This document shows positions 54,880-64,000 of a stretch of DNA of 64,000 bases, piece by piece; the stretch's first letter is position 1; every line of letters starts with the position of its first letter. The notes under the pieces were generated by a model, which made no database searches, was not told the origin of the DNA, and saw nothing but the letters and a program-made list of their open reading frames with translations. The stretch covers positions 930,001 through 994,000 of the forward strand of contig CM082587.2 of assembly GCA_040954595.2 (NCBI GenBank). Direction: 5' to 3'. The position numbers and the translations under genes are program-made. Source of the DNA: Balanoglossus misakiensis (taxonomy: Eukaryota > Hemichordata).

Positions 54880-57800
54880 TCAGCTTGTTGCTATGACATC
54901 ACGGTCATACATAAATGGTTTCAAAGACTGTGGTATTAGAACTCTGCCATCCTGAAACAAACAACAACAAAGCATTGTGTTAAGAAAAATACTTTCAGTA
55001 CAAGAAGTGAACAATTGCATGAGGATCCCAATCACTGGGTTGCTATATTTAGGATTTCACATGCAAATATACATTTAAAGCCCATTTTACCCTTTGTGTC
55101 TTACCTGTTGTTGGCAGTGCTCTAGAACAGCAGCTACTACTGCCTGGACATTGATTGCTGTACCGACCACCTGACAAGACACAAATATATAATTTGTAAA
55201 ATTGCCATAATTGTTTCATTTTGTGGTGTGAATTTATGATATGGTGGTGGTACAGAATGGTAAAACCAGTCATGATATAAAAAAGTGTTGACATACCATG
55301 TGGCAGTAACTTCTCTTTCTACTTGCAACTGCTGTCTCTCTTGGGTTAGTTGGATATTGGATTTTTAATCTTCTACTGATATAGTCAGTATACTGTCCCA
55401 CTGATGATATCTGTGTTAGATCAGAGTTTTGACAGGTCATCTCACAAACGCATACTATGAAGCATTGTCATTTATGTTAACACTGAAGGAATCTGTCACA
55501 AAAGCACACTGAAGATAGATAGTGTAATTTAGGTTGAACTCAGAAAGTTTATCAGTTGTAATCTGAAGTTTGTTACCTCCACATAACGATCATCTGATGG
55601 CAACCACATCTGTATTGAAGACTTCCTAGACATTGCTAGTGACAACTCGTGGCTCGGTAAACTGACCACCCTGGTAACAGAACATATTCTTTATTCAGCA
55701 ACCTATTGACCATCATCATAGAGCATTCCCAACAAAAACAACATCTGTAGAAAACTCACTTGAAATGTATGTCAAGTTGAGAGAACAGATGCTGAAGAAT
55801 TTCCAAAAATTCCTGAAAAAATCTGTCACTCTCGTCTTCTGAATCTCTTGTCAATCCACATATATGAACCTGGAATGGAAAGACAATACCCCGATGATGT
55901 GATTTGATCAGCTTAGCACACACTTTACAGTTGTAACCATAAACGAGTTTGCCTTTGGGAAATTGTACTCACCATGCTGGATTGTTGCATTTGGCACAGA
56001 TTTGTGAAGTGTTCTTTTTCTGAAATTTAATGAAATGAAAGGAAATACAGGTGTGATGTGTATAGCTGACATGTCACATATGAGGAACACTGTAAAACAA
56101 CCGTCAGCACAGTTTAAAAGTCACTCATAGCATCTGTTATACAGCTTGGTTTATACTTACCATATATAGGATTGTAATTTCTACCGACAGTGAAACACCT
56201 CTCGGGAAGACTATCATTTTCAACAACCATCATCGTGTAATACGCTGCAGAGATTAAAATAAGATTTATTTTCTTTATTCATAACATGACAAGATTTAAT
56301 GTTGTGGTCATAAATGCAGTACCAGTACATGTTCTACTTGTATATCGGAATATTTGCGGTAACCTAGGGGGTCTTTTCAACGTAAATTTGCATAAAGCAG
56401 TATTCTCGATATAAATTGACTTTTATTTAAAATCAGAATACATTCAACAGGTTAAACACAGGATATTGATGAAATTTTAAATATTCTCACCCAAGATAAC
56501 ATGTATTCATGTGATTATAAGGGTGATTTGTAAATCATTAAGTGCGCAGTCATTCTAATATTTTCTCACCGTAGACAAAGTTTCTTGGTGAGGTAATATA
56601 TAACAATTCAGCACAGTTTCTCACTGATCCTTCGATTTGGTTCGGCGGGAAATGATGATTCGTACTAGCATGTGCCTACATGACACGTGCGACGCTCTTT
56701 TACCTTGTTACAAATAACAGTACGTCAACTATCTGATCCCCCATTATTACTTTTAATGTGAGACATACATACATACAAACACACACACATAGAACTGCAG
56801 GGGTGGTGGTGGAGAGCATTTGCCATGGGGCAAGACCCTGGATGATTGAGTTTGTCTCACTAGTATACTCAATTACCATAGTTTTGGATGTACTAGTATG
56901 TTGTATGTACTCGATCATATGGTGCTGCTCTTGTATTACCTTACCTGCAAACGACATAATGGATGACCCTGCAAGATACAAAGCTCCATCACTACTGAGC
57001 ACCGAGTATACCTGTAACATGAAAGTTGAGTTTTCAGATTCTCCACATCATGGGCTCCATTGGGTTCAGTAGATTTGAATGAAAAGTGATATTTTATTGA
57101 AAAGAATTATCAACTCTTTTGAAAGCAAACGCATTTATGTGTTCACAGTGTATTGTATAGTCTTGTAGACTGTTTGAACCTCTAGCTTTGGCCAACGCAA
57201 ATCTTATACTTACCTCATCTATATTCAGAGCACATCCTTCCTGTAAAAGTTAATACAGTTTTGTCAGAGAAGATCTACCAATCTAAGTCAGTGAAGACAC
57301 AAACAAACACTAAAGATCCCGTAAGCAAGAAATCTAAAATAGTGCTATCTTTTTGTGGTTACATGCATTAAGACTAGCACAAATCTGATGAAACCACTAG
57401 GGCTTACCACTATAAGATCTTTGAACATGTCTGGAGATGACAGTTGTAGGAAACCATGATTGTTTAAATTGTCTGACATCCATGACAACAAGGCCAATTC
57501 TAGTATTGTGGCTTCCTTTTTAAGATAGCAGGTACCTTTGTGAACATGGTCATGCCTGAAAAACAATTACAAGTATTGCTTACACATAATTATGGCGGGT
57601 ATTTTTCTTATTTTCCTGAAAAGGCAGAGAGATTGCATGTACATGTAGATGGACCCTTGCAGAGGGACACTGTGCTAGATTGGAAGGTCTGTCGATTGAG
57701 GGCGCTATACTATTGGCCAGCCACCACTTCATTGTGGTGTGTACGCCTTCAATGCACTCTAAGGAAAACCTGAATTAGCAAAACCTGTGTCACATATTAA

Positions 57801-59025
57801 AAGTATCAGGGTATAGTGACTCACCCTACTGACAACAAATTATTTTCTTTCCCAATATCCACATGGCTCTTCATCCATGGTTGAAACTCTTCCCTGTGTC
57901 CGGAAGAGTATGAGACTTTGCCTTCTGTACCTGTTGGCTTCAATGGAAAAATGTTGACATGTCAATCGGTCTGGACTACAGATGTGGATGAATCCTAATT
58001 TACTGTATTCAAATTGTGCATACTTACTGTGTCAGAATGTGTAAAGTTTGGAAGTTTTAAAATCATGGAGAAAAGATCTTCTAAAGCACTGGCATGAACC
58101 ATCTGCAAAACAAAATAATTTAAATTATATTATTTTCATACAACTTAATGTGTATTTCTTGGAATATTTTTGATCACCTTGTCAATGCTGTTGAAGTGTG
58201 AATGTTACTTTCATAGTCTTTTTGAAAACTGAAGTTGACATTATCTACTTACACTGACTTGTTTCAATTCTTGTCTGAGTTCTTTGCTTTCTTGTCGAAT
58301 CTTCTGTTTGTCATCATCTGATCCTTTCTATATAAATAATTTAATAAAGATTGTTTTGGATATGTAACATAAAACCACAGAAATGAAATCACAATATCAA
58401 CACAGATGATCGCCCAGACAGAAAGGGTCTCAGTGCACAACAAGGCAGTGACTGTACAAAAAGGTGCAAAGTTCTGACACTAACTCTCATATTGATTTCC
58501 TTGGCAAGTTGATTCATTTTCTTCTTCTCTGCTTCTAATCTTTCCACTTCAACTTTCAGTTTCTGGACGTCGTTCCACACTTGCATCTGTGAATTGTGAG
58601 AATAGGGTACAGATGATCACAGTTCACTCAAAAACTTGGACGTATTTCTGAGTTGATTTGCAAAAGTGTTCGTTAAACATACAAATGTTGTTGTGAAATG
58701 AACATGACTGTCTGTTTACCATTTTCTCAAAGTCAACCGTCATCTTCCTTGCAGCTACATTGTTTTTCATCCGATCTATATCACCCATAATATTTCCAAC
58801 ATCAATATCCGGTCGGCTGAGAAACGGCACTTTTTCTCCATCGCTAAAAGTCGTGTAGAGAGTGGCCATCGTTCTTCGATTTTGTCGTCTGCACTCTGTG
58901 CAAGGATTCCTGTCATGATCGAAGATATACGTCGCACTTGCATCCACTCGTCTACTTGTCGATTTTAACAATCCAAAACACCGGCCGAGGGTCCCCAGTC
59001 TATTTATTCCAACCCGTGACATCAT
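54880..59025 (-). CDS. Mitochondrial seryl-tRNA-synthetase-like protein lacking catalytic residues (SLIMP-type)
   Basis: Fifteen minus-strand exons: 59025-58720, 58586-58485, 58327-58253, 58102-58028, 57937-57825, 57555-57408, 57240-57214, 57011-56945, 56244-56161, 56019-55973, 55869-55760, 55670-55577, 55410-55297, 55170-55105, 54951-54880; 499 aa. Residues 1-30 are Arg/Lys-rich without acidic residues, a mitochondrial targeting signal. A coiled-coil arm (VEVERLEAEKKKMNQLAKEI) and a SerRS-type core follow. The C-terminus GTAINVQAVVAAVLE, QQQDGRVLIPQSLKPFM is clearly SerRS motif 3. The serine-site TxE is replaced by SSI (298-300), motif 2 FRxE by FTVG (322-325), and the motif 3 Arg by Ala464. 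So it should not charge tRNA. This matches SLIMP, a SerRS paralogue that supports SARS2 and mtDNA maintenance in insects. Confidence 0.85.
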
Positions 59026-62000
59026 TCTGGCTCAACAGAGTGTCCTTTTCGCACGATCGCATCAACTAACGTGAATCAGGAAGTCAAAACCATGTGTTTA
59101 TTTCACGTCGTCGTGAACTTCCGGTAGGACTTTCAGCTCCCTAACTTAGTAGTAATTTTATACGGTCGCTTGTGGCGCAGCTCCCTAAGTTAGTGGTAAT
59201 TTTATATGGTCGCTTGTGGCGCACTATCACAAGCCCTAATGTAGTTGCTATTGGAAACAGGTCAATACGTAGGACCTTCATGTACTCTTCGTTCAACCAT
59301 ACACATAGAATTGTACTAGCTATGCTCACATTTCAAATTTCTGCTGCGTCATTACTCACCGAAAACTTTTGGCAGACTTCATGAGTCAGCGTGGTTTAAT
59401 ATATTGGTAATCACGTAAAGTTGATTGTTTCTCTAATAAGCTTATAACAATGCACCAGAAAATTGTACTCTGTATTTGAGTAGAAATGAGTTTCATGGAC
59501 TTTCAATTGTTTTGTCGAGTTCTGAAACTAGAAACGTAGAAAAGACTTGTACAATATACATGTAAATTCCTTTCTACGGTAACTAGGTTCATGTTTGTGA
59601 GAAAAGGAACACTAAGTTTGGATGTAGGGTTTAGCACTAACTATATCGGGCTCACCTACGCACGACTTGGAATTGTGGGTACCTAGACGTATGCACTCAA
59701 GACGAGGGAATTCTTGTCCAAAAACTCAGAGTGCTCGTGGTATTATCCATCTGTTTGCAGTTATTAATCTGTGGAATAAAACGTCTCGTTAAGTACACTC
59801 TTGGACTGGGAGCAATTTGGGGTTATTTACGTCTCAAAAACCTACGCAAATTCCTTAAAGATGACAGCGTATTCTAATTTTGTATTGCTCTGTATCTATT
59901 AGGTGTTGGAATTTTGATAAAACGGCCATTTTGTTCAATTTAGCGTAACCGAGCCCAGTAAACGAGGTGGTACGATCATTGAGGTAACCAAAACAGCGTT
60001 ATTTAAAGAGGCGAAATAGTTTTAGTGTGAGAAACGAAGATAAAACTGTCATATTTGGTCATATTCGAGCTATTTCGTGGCTTCGAGTTTTTCCAGCAGT
60101 AACGCGGGTGGGATCTATAAAAGCCGATACCGTGTGAACCATTTTATGGTCTCTTCAGTTCTTAGTGGACAAGTGTCATCGCCTGATGTCGCCAAAAACA
60201 TGGCAACGATCTGTTTTTCATGGTGTGTGTGAAATCCCGCGACGACAACCGAGGTCTCGGATAGAAAGCTGTCGGAAATCGATATTTTCCGACAGACGCG
60301 TGCATGTGTTTTGGTGTCCAGTGTACATTTGATGCTTTCGAGATTTTGTGTCTTTAGATAACATCGTTGGCACTGTATGTTCCTCTCCAAAGTCAGTGCA
60401 TTTCGTTCAGAGTCAAAAATTCTGCAAAATGTACATCGTGATATTCGATTCGCGATGTATTGTTACTGTTTTCAAAATGCACAATCCCTTGTATCTTTGA
60501 TATAACTATGCCGGTTGCTAGGACACCCCACAATATTTGAGTACAGTGTCAAAAACCGTCACCCCTTTAAAAGCCCAATTAACCTAATTTATTCAGGAAA
60601 TTCCTTCGTGTCTTGCCATGGATTGTCCGTCTAATGAATTTTCAAAAGCAAAAAAAAGAAGTATAGGATTTTTAGCGTGACTTTCTCAACTAGTACACGA
60701 CAATGAATACTACACTTCAGGCGTCATCCTATCAGAGTTTAAACCTTCAAATTCCATACTCACAGGTTAAGGTTCTTCGCATGATAGTAAAATCGTTTCA
60801 ACCAACGTGCTTTTCATTTACTTATGCACGTAAATATTCACTTTGATTTCATCGCGCCAGACCTAAAAATTTATATTTCCGGAGGAACATTTATACATCG
60901 AGTGCCAACCCCGGGACGAATTTTCTTACTATACCCATGTCAAGTTTGTGGTCGCACGATCCCCTGATAGACAACAATGAACACTTCAGTGTCACCATTA
61001 TTTTCCGACAACAAAGACGCATATTTTCTTTTGTGAATCGAGAATGTGTCTACCGTTGGAATTCCGAATATTTGCAGGTATTTTTATCGTTCGTTGCCTT
61101 GAATAAATGAATTGTCATCGTTCGTCTGGCTCAAACACTGGATAAGGACGCGGGCACGTGGAGACACTACAAATAACCTCATTATCCCATCCTGGTCCCT
61201 ATTCAACATTCAATTCGGTGTGAGACGAAGGGCTTGAATGTTAGAGCTTCAAATGAATTGGAATAAAACGAATAATGCGATTAATTATCCGGTTAAATAG
61301 ACGAGAACACCAGCCAAATGACCCCTTTCTGAGAGCTTATGTACTTTGATTTGATTCAACGCAGCAAGTTTTGTTACCGTAAACTTTTCCACTCTTGCCT
61401 GTAATATGAATTTACGGGCTTCTGCAGTAACATCGGATAAGACCATATTACAAATACGGTAGAATAACAACTGCGTCCAGTAAATTATATAGTTTAGAAT
61501 ATAAACGACAGTTATACTTTCGGCGATATTAAAAAAATCAGAAAAATGCATCAAGATCCGTCCTGTGAAAATGTTGCACTTCTTGTGCTAAATCTAGGTT
61601 TTTGTCTAAACAACAGAAATTAGGGGACACCGCCCAACAAGAGACAATTGATGGTTTACGCCCTGGATTAGTCGGGCTCTTGATCCGAAGGGATTAGTGA
61701 CCAAGGTATAGGACAGTTACAGTAACTGTTTTTAAGATTTGTAAAACAAAATGGGTGGCACGCCTTTTACGCATTTCCTTTACTATTTTACGTCAAGAAT
61801 TAAAATCCGGTGATTACGTGACATCAGAGAGAGATTTACACAATTGTCTTTAGAGGCTGGTACATGTACTAAGACTTTATAAATTCCAGCACAGTAGGTA
61901 TATGGTTGAACAGATTGGTAAAGATGGGCCCTGAACGAGGCTGGAGAAGATGTCACTCACTCCGCTGACTGAAAGTTGATCAGCCTCGATCGCGACCGCA

Positions 62001-63470
62001 ATCTGTTAGCTCTCACCGACTAATCTCTTAACGACCATTGGAATTCCGCCTCCTGCTATTTATATCTGAATGGCGTGTTTGTTTGTGGGAACGATACGAG
62101 AGTTCCAATTCTACTCGAATCTGTAGGAGTTACACGTAAAGATTTTTATACACTTTTACTCTCATCATGTATCCAAAACGACAACAGGGCAATTTGTTGG
62201 AAGGACTAAAACGCCAAAGATTCAATGTGATACAGTCGACGATATATATAATCTTAGGAATCGATCGATTTATATCTTAGTCTCCATCTATATCTAAGTC
62301 TCCGACGACAAGCGATTCTTTAACTCAAATTCAACATTCTTGGAGATGAAGAGCTAGACTTATTTGAAATGTCAGACATTTTAAGAACGCTGGAGGGAGA
62401 GTGTTGTAAGTTCAAATTCAGCCATGGTTGACCGATTATTGGCCATCTGCTAATAATTTTCATAAACTATTGAAATTTTACCACAACAATCATTATGATA
62501 ACAACTCTGGCAAGGGTTATTCTGGTGATATGTGCGTGTCATGTCGATCTTTCTAAATCGTATTAAAACACGGTTAAAAAAATCATTACTCTTAAAACTT
62601 TATGTGTCGTAATGAGTATCGTTTCGCCTAAATATGAATCGATTGCATCTCAGAGTTTTTGGTCATTTCTTCTTTGGGAACCGCTTTCGCCTCAAGCACT
62701 GTGCTTCACCAAATCTGAAATTGTTGGGTCGTGCATAACTGATTTGACGTTCATGTAAACACATTAACTATTACGTCGCCGAAGATGAAATTGGTAATTG
62801 TGATAATTAAGAGCCGTTGATGCGTTAAATACTTTGTCTAGCGAAATTGTGTTTTTCATCCTTAATTTTGTGTTTATTTTTATTTTTGCTATACTTGGAG
62901 GAACTTCAATTAATATTCAAAAACTCATCCAAATTGTGAAAAAAAATTAGACGCGCAAGGAATATGATCATGTACAGCAAGTCACTCTGGGCGTGATGCC
63001 ATCACTGGTGTGATCTAAATGCACTTTTGTAGAAAAAGTTCAAGAAGTTGATAAGCCGTTTGAACAGTACTTCTCTCGCCATACACAGGAAGTCCAACGC
63101 CTTTAAAACGATAATTCCAACCCCCGTTCTCCCATTGGCAATCGCTTTATACATTATACCTCTCAATAATGCCAGGCATTATCGTCGATAGTAATCTATG
63201 GAAACATTTTGACCCGTGTGCTCTTGTGTGCTACTTACAAGTTTACAAGGACACGGGGTGTACCCCCGTACAGCCGCCGACAAAGAAAAAAAGGGCAGGA
63301 AATCTCAGCTTCCCTTTTCTCAACCATATATTACCCGCGAGTGGCGTATGAGGTATGCTGTCACAGCCCAGCCAACCACTGCCACAGATGCTGACAAGCC
63401 AAAGTGGACCCATTATGTAATTAAGCGTTAAGGTACTGCCAGAATAGACCCAACAATAGGCTCTCCAATA
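59026..63470. other. Gene-poor region of about 4.4 kb, no gene recognised
   Basis: Open frames at minus 60115-60390 and minus 61285-61554 show no domain or exon structure. The part next to 59026 should hold the promoter of the SerRS-like gene. A 44-bp tandem duplication lies at 59134-59221. Nothing else stands out. Confidence 0.5.
59134..59221. repeat. 44-bp tandem duplication
   Basis: Two adjacent units beginning CAGCTCCCTAA and ending GGTCGCTTGTGGCG differ at about three positions. It lies about 110 bp upstream of the SerRS-like start codon, so it may fall in that promoter. Confidence 0.9.
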
Positions 63471-63477
63471 CAGACCC

Positions 63478-63485
63478 TATAAAAG
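63478..63485 (+). promoter_or_regulatory. TATA box of the right-edge gene
   Basis: TATAAAAG lies 108 bp upstream of the ATG at 63593. Transcription start is expected near 63509. Confidence 0.7.
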
Positions 63486-63592
63486 CCTTCAAAATGACAC
63501 TCAAGGGACTCCCTGTCTAACAGTGGCACAGCTCGCCTACGGAAGTACGTGTATTTACTGAATAACTTTTTGTAAGTCTCTTCTATCTCGCC

Positions 63593-63700
63593 ATGGAGCG
63601 CTGGTCGTTTCTCGGCTTCTATGGGCTGCTGAGTCTGTTTATGATCGACGAGGCCTTCGGACAACCTCGACTCCAATCCAGCCAAGACATCGGGACATCG
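63593..63700 (+). CDS. Unidentified secreted protein, first exon (partial)
   Basis: The exon encodes 36 residues with a signal peptide (FLGFYGLLSLFMIDEAFG, then QPRLQ) and ends at a phase-0 donor, TCG|GTGAGTATAG. A TATA box precedes it. After the donor, a possible acceptor near 63781 opens a frame to 63980, but it stops in-frame and has no recognisable domain, so I do not include it. The rest of the gene lies beyond the window and the family cannot be named. Confidence 0.6.
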
Positions 63701-64000
63701 GTGAGTATAGAAGCATATGGTAGAAGGTATCCCACATTCTCACCCATTCACTGCAGACCAGTTTTACTGTACACGTTTACAGAATCCCAAAGCTGTTTTA
63801 TTCATTGTGATTTTCAACGGAAGCGACGGTGTTGTTTTTCGGGTCCGTGGGTGTACATGTGGAACCACTTCATCTACAAGTCGCCCTTCTGCTTTTAAAC
63901 ACGGTTGGGTAATTCTGTCTAAAAATTTGACCAGAAGCAATCCAAGTCTCAGCGGGTCTTCAGTTGACAGGCGTTCTTGACAACAGACGTGTCCTCGCTC

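Noticed and set aside
63781-63980. Possible second exon of the right-edge gene
   Set aside because: An acceptor-like TTTACAG is present and the phase fits, but the frame runs to a stop with no recognisable domain. An intron read-through is as likely.

Overview
This is nuclear DNA from an animal. Coding sequence is split into short exons by GT-AG introns, intergenic stretches reach 4 to 5 kb, and the proteins carry metazoan modules (CUB, LDLa, C-type lectin, F5/8C, PAN, EGF, LRR and rhodopsin-type 7TM). High gene density, AT-rich introns, many TACATGTA-type palindromes and the GRL101/LGR-like mosaic receptor suggest a marine invertebrate. My guess is a non-vertebrate deuterostome such as a hemichordate; this is inference and not proven. 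All splice sites were placed by eye. Every complete gene model sums to an exact multiple of three, which supports the models.

Layout. 1121-1521 (-): first coding exon of a probable mitotic kinesin that runs off the left edge. 1987-7786 (+): 16-exon type I membrane protein with about seven CUB modules, one LDLa and one membrane segment. 7787-11835: no gene recognised apart from a possible leader exon. 11836-21076 (+): four tandem SLC31 (CTR) copper transporters, the first CTR2-like without an ectodomain and the next three CTR1-like with a signal peptide and a His/Met-rich ectodomain. 22674-23479 (+): small secreted EF-hand protein with a TATA box. 24287-25436 (+): NC2-beta/DR1. 25437-29952: gene-poor, with a 173-bp MITE-like element.

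29953-49632 (+): the main feature, one continuous 45-exon reading frame of about 3016 codons. It encodes a signal peptide, a very large mosaic ectodomain (five C-type lectin-like modules, an unrecognised module, two EGF, four F5/8C, one PAN, three CUB, seven LDLa, an LRR array) and a class-A 7TM of the LGR/RXFP/GRL101 type. Its tail contains FDNPVF, close to the LDL-receptor endocytosis signal FDNPVY.

50071-52208 (-): cholinesterase-family carboxylesterase ending in KDEL, head-to-head with 52430-54735 (+), a class V PLP enzyme (isopenicillin-N-epimerase-like) with an N-terminal membrane anchor. The roughly 220-bp shared promoter holds several nuclear-receptor half-sites. 54880-59025 (-): 15-exon mitochondrial seryl-tRNA-synthetase-like protein that has lost the catalytic residues, a SLIMP-type pseudo-synthetase. 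59026-63592: gene-poor. 63593-63700 (+): first exon of an unidentified secreted protein behind a TATA box, leaving the window on the right.

The genes do not form one pathway. The informative local groupings are the copper-transporter array (diversification by ectodomain and C-terminus) and the esterase/PLP-enzyme pair with a common promoter.
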